Shown here one piece after another: positions 34,451-43,012 of a stretch of 64,000 nt of DNA (positions are counted from its first letter, which is position 1; the number at the start of each line of letters is the position of its first letter). The notes under the pieces were generated by a model. That model was not told where the DNA came from. It saw only the letters and a program-made list of their open reading frames with translations, and did no database searches. This DNA is from Caballeronia zhejiangensis. Lineage in GTDB: Bacteria; Pseudomonadota; Gammaproteobacteria; Burkholderiales; Burkholderiaceae. Made by a program: the position numbers and the translations under genes. Location of the stretch: assembly GCF_000698575.1 (NCBI RefSeq), contig NZ_JFHD01000012.1, forward strand, positions 62,001 through 126,000, given 5' to 3'.

Positions 34451-35239
34451 ATGAATCAATCGAATCAACCCGCGATCGAACTGCGCCACGTATCGTGCCG
34501 CTTCATCTCGCCGGACGGCAAGGCGACGGTCGCGCTGCGCGATTTCAGCATGTCGGTCGCGAAGGGCGAATTCGTCGCGATCGTCGGGCCGACCGGCTGC
34601 GGCAAATCCACGACGCTCAGCATGATTACCGGTCTGCTCAAGCCGACGACGGGCGAAGTGCGCGTGATGGGCCAGCCGGTCGATGGCATCGATCCCCGCA
34701 TCGGCTTCGTCTTTCAGGCGGATGCCGTGTTTCCGTGGCGCTCGGTGCTCGACAACGTCGCAGCCGGCCCGCTGTATCGCGGCCGCTCGAAGTCCGCCGC
34801 TTACGACGAAGCGCAGTCGTGGCTGCGCCGCGTCGGTCTCGACAAGTTCGGCAAGCACTATCCGCATCAGTTGTCGGGCGGCATGCGAAAGCGCGTCGCG
34901 CTCGCGCAGACGTTCATCAACAAGCCCGAAATCCTGTTGATGGACGAGCCGTTCTCCGCGCTCGACATGCAGACGCGCACGCTGATGCAGGACGAATTGC
35001 TGCAGCTCTGGTCGGCGAATGCGGGCTCGGTCGTGTTCGTCACGCACGATCTCGAAGAAGCGATCGCGCTCGCGGATCGCGTGTTCGTGCTGACCGCGCG
35101 CCCCGCGACGCTCAAGAAGGTCTACGAGATCGACCTGCCGCGTCCGCGCATCACGTCGGAGATTCGCTATCACCCGCGCTTCATCGAAATTTCGCGCGAT
35201 ATCTGGCACGACCTGCGCGAAGAAGTGCAGATCGGTTGA
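34451..35239 (+). CDS. ABC transporter ATP-binding protein (NitT/TauT family)
   Basis: 262 residues. Walker A GPTGCGKST, Q-loop (VFQADAVFPWRSVLDN), signature LSGGMRKRVALAQ, Walker B ILLMDEPFSALD and the switch His in VFVTHDLEEAI are all present, so the ATPase should be active. It energises the importer formed with the adjacent binding protein and permease. It starts 10 bases after the previous stop. Confidence 0.95.
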   Translation: MNQSNQPAIELRHVSCRFISPDGKATVALRDFSMSVAKGEFVAIVGPTGCGKSTTLSMITGLLKPTTGEVRVMGQPVDGIDPRIGFVFQADAVFPWRSVLDNVAAGPLYRGRSKSAAYDEAQSWLRRVGLDKFGKHYPHQLSGGMRKRVALAQTFINKPEILLMDEPFSALDMQTRTLMQDELLQLWSANAGSVVFVTHDLEEAIALADRVFVLTARPATLKKVYEIDLPRPRITSEIRYHPRFIEISRDIWHDLREEVQIG

Positions 35240-35262
35240 ACCCGCCTCAAAGGAACATCACT

Positions 35263-36123
35263 ATGTCCACGCCTCAACAAACGATGCCCTCGGGCATCGA
35301 TCCCGGCACGCTCGCGCAAGTCGAACGCGAAGCGCAAAAGCGCATCAGGCAGCGCAATGCGCTCGTCATCGGGCTGCGTATCGCGGTGCTCGTGTTCGTG
35401 CTCGGCGGCTGGGAACTCTCGGCGCGCCTGCACTGGATCGATCCGTTCTTCTTCTCGATGCCGTCCGCGATCTTCGATCAGATCGTCGAATGGTTCGTCG
35501 ACGGCACGTCGCAAGGACCGCTGCTCACGCAAGTCTGGGTGACGCTCGAAGAGACGATTCTCGGCTTTCTGATCGGTTCGGCCGGCGGCATTTTCTGCGG
35601 CATCGTGTTGGGCCGCAACAAGCTGCTGTCGGATGTGTTCAGCATCTACATCAAGATCGCCAATTCGATTCCGCGCGTCGTGCTCGGCTCGGTGTTCGTG
35701 ATCGCGCTGGGTCTCGGCATGGCGTCGAAGGTCGCGCTCGCCGTCGTGATGGTGTTTTTCGTCGTGTTCGCGAACGCGTTCCAGGGCGTGCGCGAAGCCG
35801 ACCGTTACATGATCGCGAACGCGCAGATTCTCGGCGCATCGCGACGCCAGGTGACGACCTCGGTCGTGATTCCGTCGGCGCTTTCGTGGATTCTCGCGAG
35901 CCTGCACGTCAGCTTCGGCTTCGCGCTGGTCGGCGCGGTCGTCGGCGAGTTTCTCGGATCGAAGCAGGGCATCGGCTTGCTGATCTCGACCGCGCAGGGC
36001 GCGTTCAACGCGAGCGGCGTGTTCGCGGCGATGATCGTGCTCGCGGTCGTCGCGCTCGCGGCGGATTATCTGCTGACGGCGGTCGAGCAGCGTCTGTTGA
36101 AGTGGCGGCCGACGGCGAACTGA
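35263..36123 (+). CDS. ABC transporter permease (NitT/TauT family)
   Basis: 286 residues with about six hydrophobic segments. The ATPase-coupling loop (EAA motif) is EADRYMIANAQILGASRRQVTTSVVIPSALSWI. It forms the inner membrane channel of the importer, probably as a homodimer. AAGGA precedes the ATG at 35263. The operon ends with a strong hairpin terminator. Confidence 0.94.
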   Translation: MSTPQQTMPSGIDPGTLAQVEREAQKRIRQRNALVIGLRIAVLVFVLGGWELSARLHWIDPFFFSMPSAIFDQIVEWFVDGTSQGPLLTQVWVTLEETILGFLIGSAGGIFCGIVLGRNKLLSDVFSIYIKIANSIPRVVLGSVFVIALGLGMASKVALAVVMVFFVVFANAFQGVREADRYMIANAQILGASRRQVTTSVVIPSALSWILASLHVSFGFALVGAVVGEFLGSKQGIGLLISTAQGAFNASGVFAAMIVLAVVALAADYLLTAVEQRLLKWRPTAN

Positions 36124-36150
36124 CGCGTCGAATTTCAGGCTCATAAAACG

Positions 36151-36184
36151 ACAAACCCCACGGCGCGTGGGGTTTGTCTTTTCT
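36151..36184. terminator. Bidirectional intrinsic terminator
   Basis: ACAAACCCCACG pairs perfectly with CGTGGGGTTTGT (12 bp) around a GCG loop, followed by CTTTTC on the + side and preceded by CATAAAA, a T-run on the - side. It separates the ABC operon from the leftward lipoprotein gene. Confidence 0.9.
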
Positions 36185-36189
36185 GGCGT

Positions 36190-36513
36190 TCAGCGCAGGC
36201 CGACTTCCTTCGCCCGCTTGACGTTGCAGCCCGCGTGCTCCGTATAGACCACGCGATTCTGATTGTTGTAATACACGGACCAGCGGTCGGTGCCGTGCTT
36301 CTTGAACGCGTATTCGGTGCACAGCGAATGCCACGGTCCCCAGTTTCCGTCAGGCGGGCCGAGGCTGTCCTCGACTTCCGCGCGCGTCATGCCGACCTTC
36401 ACGCGGCTCATGTATTCCTGCGGATCGGGATCCTTGACGAAGGCCGAACATCCGTTCAGACCGATCAGCACCAGGGCCATGGCCACCGCGCCATACGCTT
36501 TCGATTCGAGCAT
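36190..36513 (-). CDS. Small lipoprotein with SmpA/BamE-like fold
   Basis: 107 residues. The signal peptide ends in the lipobox LNGC (Cys22, in ALVLIGLNGCSAF). The mature part MSRVKVGMTRAEVEDSLGPPDGNWGPW...TEYAFKKHGTDRWSVYYNNQNRVVYTE follows the pattern of the SmpA/OmlA/BamE fold: GMTR-x-E-V...LG-P, then a beta-strand string. The genome copy of BamE is usually elsewhere and longer, so this is probably an accessory paralogue of unknown function. Confidence 0.82.
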   Translation of the reverse strand: MLESKAYGAVAMALVLIGLNGCSAFVKDPDPQEYMSRVKVGMTRAEVEDSLGPPDGNWGPWHSLCTEYAFKKHGTDRWSVYYNNQNRVVYTEHAGCNVKRAKEVGLR

Positions 36514-36577
36514 CGTTTCAGCCTCGCAAAAGGTCTGAAACTAACGTCTACGGATGCGCGGAACAATCGAACTAATC

Positions 36578-37333
36578 CTAAAGCGTCCGGCTACGTCGCC
36601 GCACGAATTCCGCCGCGCCGATGCACGCCGCGAGCCACGCGCCGCCCGACGCGAAACCGCCGACCACATCGCCGGGAAAATGCACGCCCATCACCACGCG
36701 GCTCACGCCGATCGTCAGCACGATGAAGCACGCGAGCGCGACGATGAGCGGATCGCGGCGCGTCGGCGCGAGGCGCAGCAGCACATAGGCGCACATGCCG
36801 TAGCAGACGATCGAGCCGAACGTATGTCCGCTCGGGAACGCGAAGCTTTCGGGCAACGGCACGGTCGCGCCGGTGGGACGGTCGCGGCGCATCATCGACT
36901 TGAGCGCCTGATTGAGCAGGCCGCCCGCGCTCGTGACCGCGGCGAAATAGACAGCGAGACCGAAGCGCCGCGTCAGCAGCAGCCACGCGCACATGAGCGC
37001 CGACAGCAGCGTGAGGAACCAGGGATCGCCGAGATGCGTGAGCGCGGCGAATCCTCGCGCGGCGAATGCGGGCGTGCCGTCGCGCAGAGCGTCGACCATG
37101 CGCTGATCCGCCGATGAAAACGCCGTGCCATGCGCGATGCGCGTCGCGATGGCGATGAACACCGCCGCGCCCGTCGCGCTGACGATGCCCGCCGTAACCG
37201 CGACGGCCGCGCCGGAAGCGCGCCGTCCGCGCGCGGCGAAGGCCCACGCGACCGCTGCGAGCGCCGGGCCGGCGAAGAGCGCGATCGCGATGATCGCGGC
37301 CGCGTGGCGTTGTGCGAGCGCCGTGTATTCCAT
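36578..37333 (-). CDS. PAP2-superfamily membrane phosphatase
   Basis: 251 residues with several hydrophobic segments. All three acid-phosphatase motifs are present in order: KSMMRRDRPTG, FAFPSGHTFGS and SRVVMGVHFPGDVVGG (catalytic His in the last). Related enzymes dephosphorylate undecaprenyl pyrophosphate or phosphatidic acid at the outer face of the inner membrane. It has no clear operon partner. Confidence 0.9.
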   Translation of the reverse strand: MEYTALAQRHAAAIIAIALFAGPALAAVAWAFAARGRRASGAAVAVTAGIVSATGAAVFIAIATRIAHGTAFSSADQRMVDALRDGTPAFAARGFAALTHLGDPWFLTLLSALMCAWLLLTRRFGLAVYFAAVTSAGGLLNQALKSMMRRDRPTGATVPLPESFAFPSGHTFGSIVCYGMCAYVLLRLAPTRRDPLIVALACFIVLTIGVSRVVMGVHFPGDVVGGFASGGAWLAACIGAAEFVRRRSRTL

Positions 37334-37385
37334 GATGTCCTGTTTTCTCCCGATCCCGATCCGTGATTACACGGCGCTCGCGGGC

Positions 37386-38105
37386 TCAGGACGCGGCTGC
37401 GTTGCCCTCCGCTTCGAGCGGCCGTTCCCAGCCGAACGCCTGCACGCGCGCGACGGGCTTGTCCAGGACGAGCACGCCGCAGATGCCGCCGGGCATCGGC
37501 AAGGTAAGTCCGTGCCAGTCGGCGTCTGTGTCGGCGTCTGTGTCGCCGCGCTGCGCACGCGACTTGCCGATGCGCGCCGCTTCGTCCCACATCGATTGTC
37601 TGGCGGCAGCGTCATGCGCGCCCGTCGATTCGACCGTCAAGCCAAGCCCTATTCTCGCCGATGCCACCGCGACCACGATCCAGATGCCCGAATACGCGAC
37701 ATCGACGTGAACCGGGCCGTCGTCATGCGGATGCGTCACGACGATGCGATCGTCCGGTTCGTCCTCGACGCCCACTTCGTGTGGCTCGCAATGGAACATG
37801 TGCGAAAGCACGAGCCGCAGCGTCGCGCGCGCGACGGAAAAGCGCCGCCCGAGCGCGGAATTCGGATGCAGCCGCGTGCGTTTTCGTTCGGCGGGACTGA
37901 GCCAGTTCCCGATATTCGATGCCGATGCGAAGCGGAATTCGCTCGGCACCAGCCACAGAAAGACTTCGCCGGGCGCGGGCGCTTCGTGGATCTGCACGCG
38001 CGATTTGGCGAGATCGTAGTAGCGCCACGCGACATCGGTGACGGGAAGCGGGGAGATGCGATCGATGGAAGACATGTGCGTCAGCGGACCCGGCGGCGCG
38101 CTCAC
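37386..38105 (-). CDS. Degenerate 4'-phosphopantetheinyl transferase-like protein
   Basis: 239 residues. The segment LSPAERKRTRLHPNSALGRRFSVARATLRLVLSHMFHCEP resembles the N-lobe of Sfp-type phosphopantetheinyl transferases (LS..E..R......RR.F...R..LR..L). The expected metal-binding GVD-x-E and W..KE-A motifs are not seen: the equivalent place reads GLTVESTG, and no W-KE helix follows. Loss of activity is therefore likely. A 12-bp tandem repeat near 37520-37545 gives the residues DTDADTDAD. ATG at 38075 is an alternative start. Divergent from the formaldehyde-activating enzyme operon. Confidence 0.6.
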   Translation of the reverse strand: MSAPPGPLTHMSSIDRISPLPVTDVAWRYYDLAKSRVQIHEAPAPGEVFLWLVPSEFRFASASNIGNWLSPAERKRTRLHPNSALGRRFSVARATLRLVLSHMFHCEPHEVGVEDEPDDRIVVTHPHDDGPVHVDVAYSGIWIVVAVASARIGLGLTVESTGAHDAAARQSMWDEAARIGKSRAQRGDTDADTDADWHGLTLPMPGGICGVLVLDKPVARVQAFGWERPLEAEGNAAAS

Positions 38106-38269
38106 GCCGGAATAATCCGCATTCAGAACAAACTCACATTTTGGGCGTTGGAAGCTTATGGGACGCTTATCCCGCCTACGGGTGATTCCCGAGTTGAGCT
38201 TTCATCAATCCGGTCCTCAAAAATCGTCGATTCCTCCCCGCGCGACGCCCGCCGCAGAATGCCTCACAT

Positions 38270-38284
38270 CCACCGCAACGGTGG
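38270..38284. promoter_or_regulatory. Inverted repeat CCACCGCAACGGTGG upstream of the Fae operon
   Basis: Perfect 6-bp arms with a CAA centre, 39 bases before the Fae start codon. Further upstream, CCCG/CGGG arms alternate at 38171-38191. Any of these may be an operator; the 218-bp gap holds no gene. It differs from the 17-bp element of the acyl-CoA genes in spacing. Confidence 0.45.
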
Positions 38285-38323
38285 TTGAACTGCACACATC
38301 ACGCGGACACAAGGAAGGAGTCA

Positions 38324-38833
38324 ATGGAAAAGAATCTGTTCATCGGCGAAGGCTTCGAAGGGCCGGGCGTCAATCTCGCGCACATCAACGTGCTGGTCGG
38401 CCCGCGCAACGGCCCGGCCGGTCAGGCTTTCGCGACCGCGCTCGCGACGCCGTCCGCCGGGCACGCGCCGTTCGTCGTGATCGCGCAGCCGGGCGTGCCG
38501 ACCAAGCCGCTCACGCTCTATGTCAACAAGGCGCAGATCGACGGCGATTTCCACGGCAACGCGACGTGGGGCGCATCGCAGGCGGGCATCGCGAAGGCGG
38601 TCGCCGAATCGCTCGAAAACGGCACGCTGCCGCCGGAAGCGGAGAACGACTGGGTCGTCGTGTCGGCGAACTGGGTCAATCCGAAAACCGACGATCTCGA
38701 CGCCGTATTCGAGAACAACTATCGCGCGTGCCGTAACGCGATCATCGCCGCGATGGAAGGCCTGCCGCGCAAGGAAGCCGTGTTCAAGGCCGCGCGCGAT
38801 GTGTCGAATCCGTTCTACACGCCGAAGAAGTAA
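38324..38833 (+). CDS. fae: Formaldehyde-activating enzyme family protein (Fae-like)
   Basis: 169 residues, the full length of the family. The active-site region LAHINVLVGPRNGPAGQAF (His20) matches the conserved AHIDLIIGPRGSPAETAF-type block with its catalytic His. FVVIAQPGVPTKPLTLYVNKAQI and a later PE-AENDWVVVSANWVNP region follow the family. Fae couples formaldehyde to tetrahydromethanopterin. No methanopterin-pathway partners (mtdB, mch, ftr/fhc) are in the window. The next genes are an aldo/keto reductase and an aldehyde dehydrogenase, so it may instead be a paralogue (Fae2/Fae3-like) in a special aldehyde pathway. AAGGAAGGAG precedes the ATG. Confidence 0.88.
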   Translation: MEKNLFIGEGFEGPGVNLAHINVLVGPRNGPAGQAFATALATPSAGHAPFVVIAQPGVPTKPLTLYVNKAQIDGDFHGNATWGASQAGIAKAVAESLENGTLPPEAENDWVVVSANWVNPKTDDLDAVFENNYRACRNAIIAAMEGLPRKEAVFKAARDVSNPFYTPKK

Positions 38834-38846
38834 GGAGTTTTCGACA

Positions 38847-39884
38847 ATGGAATATGTGCGTCTCGGCCAGTCCGGCCTGAAGGTTTCGCGCCTGTGCCTC
38901 GGCACGATGAACATGGGCACGCCGCAATGGAAGCCGTGGATTTTCGATGAAGCGCAAAGCGAGCCGATCGTGAAGCACGCGCTCGACCACGGCGTGAACT
39001 TCATCGACCTGGCGGATTTCTATTCGACGGGCGTCGGCGAGGAAGTCGTCGGCCGCATTCTGAAGCGGCTCGTTGCGCGCGAGGAAGTCGTCGTGACGAC
39101 GAAGGTCGGCTACGACATGGCGAGCCATCCGAACGCGGGCGGCCACTCGCGCAAGCACATCATGGACGGCATCGACGGCTCCCTGAAGCGTCTCGGCATG
39201 GACTACGTCGATATCTACATGCTGCATTACTTCGACGTGAACACGCCCGTCGAAGAAACGATGCACGCGCTCGACGACATCGTGCGCGCGGGCAAGGCGC
39301 GTTACATCGGCGTATCGACGATGTATACGTGGCAGTTCGCCAAGATCATGCAGGCGTGCGAGCGCCACGGCTGGCACAAGCCGATCAACATGCAGTTGCA
39401 GTTGAACGTCGCGTATCGCGAGGAAGAGCGCGAGATGATTCCGTACTGCATCGATCAGGGCGTCGGCGTGTCCGTGTTCAGTCCGCTCGCGCGCGGCCTG
39501 CTCACATCCGACGCAAAATCCACGCGCAACCAGACCGATTTCTTCACCGCGCAAATGTATGGCGATCGCGCGTCGCAGGACATCGCGGCATCGGTCGCGC
39601 GCGTCGCGGCGCGGCGCGGCGTGCCGGCCGCGCAGATCGCGCAGGCGTGGGTGTTGAGCCGTCCCGGGATTGCGTCCATGCTCGTCGGCGCGGATTCGCC
39701 GGCGCAATTCGACAGCGCCCTCGCCGCGCTGGACACGAAGCTCGACGACGACGAACTGCACGAGCTGGAGCGCAACTACACGCCGTGCGATCTCATCAAC
39801 GACTACACGGCGGGGCGGCGCATCGCGCGCGAGGCGCGTGCGGCGCAAGGCGTGTTCGAACAAGCGATGGAGCGCGCGGCATGA
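38847..39884 (+). CDS. Aldo/keto reductase
   Basis: 345 residues, a TIM-barrel NADPH reductase. MEYVRLGQSGLKVSRLCLGTM is the usual start; the catalytic Asp and Tyr lie in FIDLADFYSTGVGEEVVGRIL, the Lys in VVTTKVG and the His in YMLHYFD. It starts 13 bases after the Fae stop. The family reduces aldehydes or ketones, or oxidises sugars in the reverse direction. With the neighbouring aldehyde dehydrogenase it may convert an alcohol or sugar to an acid. Confidence 0.92.
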   Translation: MEYVRLGQSGLKVSRLCLGTMNMGTPQWKPWIFDEAQSEPIVKHALDHGVNFIDLADFYSTGVGEEVVGRILKRLVAREEVVVTTKVGYDMASHPNAGGHSRKHIMDGIDGSLKRLGMDYVDIYMLHYFDVNTPVEETMHALDDIVRAGKARYIGVSTMYTWQFAKIMQACERHGWHKPINMQLQLNVAYREEEREMIPYCIDQGVGVSVFSPLARGLLTSDAKSTRNQTDFFTAQMYGDRASQDIAASVARVAARRGVPAAQIAQAWVLSRPGIASMLVGADSPAQFDSALAALDTKLDDDELHELERNYTPCDLINDYTAGRRIAREARAAQGVFEQAMERAA

Positions 39885-41320
39885 TCGATCTGATGCGGAC
39901 GAATCACTACATCGACGGCACATGGCGCGAAAGCGCGAGCACGTATCCCGTGCGCAATCCGGCGACGGGCGAGTCCATCGCGAACGTCGCGCGCGGCGGT
40001 CGTGCCGAAGCGCAGCAGGCGATCGATGCCGCGAAGCGCGCCTTCCCCGCATGGCGCGCGCTGACCGCGAAGGAACGCAGCGCGCGCGTGAAGCGTTGGG
40101 GCGAACTGATGCTCGCCAATCGCAACACCCTCGCCGAACTGCTGACTCGCGAACAAGGCAAGCCGCTTGCCGAAGCGCTCGGTGAAGTCGCGTACGCGGC
40201 GAGTTTCTTCGAATGGTTCGCGGAAGAAGCGAAGCGCAGCTACGGCGACATCATCCCGAGTCCGAAGCCGAACGCGAAGATCGTCGTGACGCGCGAGCCG
40301 GTCGGCGTCGTCGCCGCCATCACGCCGTGGAATTTCCCGCTCGCGATGATCACGCGCAAAGCCGGTCCCGCGCTGGCCGCGGGCTGCACGATGGTGCTGA
40401 AGCCGTCCGAGGAAACGCCGCTGTCCGCGCTCGCGCTGGCGGTGCTCGCGGAGCAAGCAGGCATTCCGGCAGGCGTGTTCAACGTCGTGTCGGGCGATGC
40501 GGTCGCCATCGGCGAGACGCTGACCGCATCGCCCGATGTGCGCAAGCTCTCGTTCACCGGCTCGACGCGCGTCGGCAAGCTGCTCGCGAAGCAATCGGCG
40601 GATACCTTGAAGAAGCTGTCGCTGGAACTCGGCGGCAACGCGCCCTTCATCGTGTTCGACGACGCCGATATCGACGCCGCCGTGCAAGGCGCGATCGCGT
40701 CGAAGTTCCGCAATACCGGGCAGACGTGCGTGTGCGTGAACCGCTTCTACGTGCAGGACGGCGTCTACGATGCCTTCACGCAAACGCTGACGCGCGCGGT
40801 GCACAAGCTGCGCGTCGGCAACGGGCTCGAAGGCGAGTTCGATCAGGGGCCGCTCATCAACGAAGCCGCGCTGACGAAGGTGCAAGCCCATGTCGCCGAT
40901 GCCGTGAGCAAAGGCGCGAAGGTGCTGACGGGTGGCAAGCCGCACGCGCTCGGCGGCACGTTCTACGAGCCGACGGTGCTCGCGGACGCCACGCCTTCGA
41001 TGCTCATCGCCGATGAGGAAACCTTCGGTCCGGTCGCCGCGTGCTTCCGCTTCGCGACGGAAGAAGACGTCATCGCCGCTGCGAACGACACGCCGTACGG
41101 CCTTTCCGCGTACTTCTACACGCGCGATCTGGGCCGCGCGTGGCGTGTCGCGGAGGCGCTGGAGAGCGGCATGGTCGGCATCAACGAAGGCATCATCTCG
41201 ACGGAAGTCGCGCCGTTCGGCGGCGTGAAGCAGTCGGGACTGGGCCGCGAAGGTTCCAAGTACGGACTCGATGAATACACGGAACTCAAGTACATGATGA
41301 TGGCCGGACTCGGCCGCTGA
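39881..41320 (+). CDS. NAD(P)-dependent aldehyde dehydrogenase, succinate-semialdehyde dehydrogenase-like
   Basis: 479 residues. Motifs: ITPWNFPLAMITRKAGPALAAGC, LELGGNAPFIVFDDAD, and NTGQTCVCVNRFYVQDG with the catalytic Cys next to another Cys. This CVC pair is usual in succinate-semialdehyde dehydrogenases. GLGREGSKYGLDEYTELKYM closes the protein. The ATG overlaps the preceding stop by 4 bases. Its substrate in this operon is likely the product of the aldo/keto reductase. Confidence 0.93.
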   Translation: MIDLMRTNHYIDGTWRESASTYPVRNPATGESIANVARGGRAEAQQAIDAAKRAFPAWRALTAKERSARVKRWGELMLANRNTLAELLTREQGKPLAEALGEVAYAASFFEWFAEEAKRSYGDIIPSPKPNAKIVVTREPVGVVAAITPWNFPLAMITRKAGPALAAGCTMVLKPSEETPLSALALAVLAEQAGIPAGVFNVVSGDAVAIGETLTASPDVRKLSFTGSTRVGKLLAKQSADTLKKLSLELGGNAPFIVFDDADIDAAVQGAIASKFRNTGQTCVCVNRFYVQDGVYDAFTQTLTRAVHKLRVGNGLEGEFDQGPLINEAALTKVQAHVADAVSKGAKVLTGGKPHALGGTFYEPTVLADATPSMLIADEETFGPVAACFRFATEEDVIAAANDTPYGLSAYFYTRDLGRAWRVAEALESGMVGINEGIISTEVAPFGGVKQSGLGREGSKYGLDEYTELKYMMMAGLGR

Positions 41321-41331
41321 ATCATCGCCAT

Positions 41332-41374
41332 ACCGCGCATGCACGAAACATAACGCTATCGCGTGCGCGGTTTT
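41332..41374 (+). terminator. Possible terminator hairpin
   Basis: ACCGCGCA pairs with TGCGCGGT across a 24-base loop, followed by TTTT. The MFS gene lies only 52 bases further, so partial read-through is expected. Confidence 0.4.
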
Positions 41375-41426
41375 CTTGCGGCGTCGATGCGCCGCTCCAC
41401 TCGAGGTGGAGGAGATACTCTTGGAC

Positions 41427-42797
41427 ATGCAAAGCCTGAGCGCGCAGCCGCTCGCCCCGGGCGCCGCCGCGCCCTTCGATACGACGCGCAATCGCGTCGC
41501 GCTCGACGATGTGCCGCTGAACCGTTTCCACATCAAGATCGCGGGCCTCACGTTCGGCGCGCACTTCACCGAAGGTTATGCGCTCGGCACGATCGGTTAC
41601 GCGCTGTCGTCGCTCAACAAACAGATTCCGCTCGACGCGTTCTGGATGGGCCTGCTCGGTTCATCCGCGCTGATCGGCATTTTTCTCGGCAGTCTCGTGT
41701 TCGGCTGGCTTTCGGACAAGCTCGGACGTCAGAAGATTTTCCTGTTGAGCTTCATCATCATCACGGCGGCCGCGTTCGCGCAGTTCTATGCGACGACGCC
41801 CGCGATGCTCGTCGGCTTGCGCGTGCTGATCGGCTTCGGCATGGGCGGCGATTTCGCGGTCGGTCATGCGATTCTCGCGGAGTTCTCGCCGCGCAAGCAT
41901 CGCGGCGTGCTGCTCGGCTCGTTCAGCGTGATCTGGACGATCGGCTATGTGATCGCGAACGTGCTCGGCATGCATTACGCCGACGCGACGCCCGATGCGT
42001 GGCGCTGGCTGCTGGCCTCCGCCGGCGTGCCGGCGTTTCTGGTGCTCATCATGCGCGTGGGCACGCCGGAATCGCCGCGCTGGCTGCTCGGCAAAGGCCG
42101 CGTCGATGAGGCGATGCGCATCGTGCGCAAGCACTTCGGCCCGAACGTCACGCTCGAAGCCGATACGGGCGAGCATTTCGCGGGCAAGGGCGGCTTCGCG
42201 CGGCTCTTCAAGCCGGATCTGATTCGCCGCACGATCTTCAATTGCGCGTTTTTCGTGTGCCTCGTGATTCCGTACTTTGCGATCTACACGTTCCTGCCGA
42301 GCATTCTCACGGCGATCCGTCTGCCCGAAGGATCGGGCGCCGATCTGCTGCTCAATGGCTTTCTCGTGCTCGGTGCGCTGATCGGCATCTGGCTGACCAT
42401 CAAGCTGTCGCGGCGCTCGTTCCTGATCGGGTCGTTCGCGGTGTGCTGCCTGTCGCTGTTTGCGTTGAGCGTGCTGCCGTCGTCGGCGAATGTGGGGATG
42501 ATCGTTGCGTTCGGCGTCTTCACGCTGACGATGTCGGCATTCTCGAATCTCGTCGGCGTGTTTCCGCCGGAGTGCTTTCCGACCGAGGCGCGGGCGTGCG
42601 GTGTGGGACTGTCGATCGCGTGCAGCAGGTTGGGATCGGCGGTGGGGACGTTTCTTTTGCCTATCGGGATCGCGCAGGCCGGCGTGCAGATGACGATGCT
42701 CGCGCTTGCGGCGGTGTTGCTCGTCGGGATGATCGTGTCGATCGCGTGGGCGCCGGAGACGAAGCATCTGACGTTGAGTGAGGCGAGTGGGGGGTGA
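41427..42797 (+). CDS. MFS transporter, NiaP/sugar-acid type
   Basis: 456 residues with about 12 membrane segments. MFS signature GWLSDKLGRQKIFLLSF, DFAVGHAILAEFSPRKHRGVLLGSF and a second RG-type motif late. It is most like the metabolite:H+ symporters of the NiaP/AAHS/sugar-porter group. A TTG at 41421 sits six bases after GGAGGAG and may be the true start, giving two extra residues. It follows the Fae-reductase-dehydrogenase genes and may import their substrate. Confidence 0.9.
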   Translation: MQSLSAQPLAPGAAAPFDTTRNRVALDDVPLNRFHIKIAGLTFGAHFTEGYALGTIGYALSSLNKQIPLDAFWMGLLGSSALIGIFLGSLVFGWLSDKLGRQKIFLLSFIIITAAAFAQFYATTPAMLVGLRVLIGFGMGGDFAVGHAILAEFSPRKHRGVLLGSFSVIWTIGYVIANVLGMHYADATPDAWRWLLASAGVPAFLVLIMRVGTPESPRWLLGKGRVDEAMRIVRKHFGPNVTLEADTGEHFAGKGGFARLFKPDLIRRTIFNCAFFVCLVIPYFAIYTFLPSILTAIRLPEGSGADLLLNGFLVLGALIGIWLTIKLSRRSFLIGSFAVCCLSLFALSVLPSSANVGMIVAFGVFTLTMSAFSNLVGVFPPECFPTEARACGVGLSIACSRLGSAVGTFLLPIGIAQAGVQMTMLALAAVLLVGMIVSIAWAPETKHLTLSEASGG

Positions 42798-42814
42798 GGC
42801 CAAGTGCAGTAACG

Positions 42815-42841
42815 CGCGGCAACGGAAACGTTGCCGCGTTT
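42815..42841 (+). terminator. Intrinsic terminator of the MFS gene
   Basis: CGCGGCAACG and CGTTGCCGCG form a perfect 10-bp stem with a GAAA tetraloop, followed by TTT. The following stretch to 43012 contains no recognised gene; it is less G+C-rich than the upstream gene. Confidence 0.8.
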
Positions 42842-43012
42842 CATGGCAGATTCGGAATAAACGCGTCGAGGCCGTCCGACATAGTTGTTACCTTTGAGGT
42901 GAGCGCCGAGAGGACAAGGCGCGAAGCGGGACGTTGACTCGCGTCATTGCCGACAGAGATTTTCCTGTCATTTGACAGTCTCGTCATTCTGAACATCTCG
43001 ATCGTTTTCGCC

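Noticed and set aside
37520..37546. Two copies of a 12-bp tandem repeat as a start of a repeat array
   Set aside because: Only two units inside a coding frame; explained as a slippage insertion, not a CRISPR or satellite.
38171..38191. Repeated CCCG/CGGG arms before Fae as another copy of the 17-bp element
   Set aside because: The spacing between the arms differs and the CYA/TRG flanks are missing, so it does not fit the consensus.
39803..41569. 588-codon frame antisense to the aldehyde dehydrogenase
   Set aside because: No recognisable motif and biased composition, whereas the + frame has clear dehydrogenase motifs.
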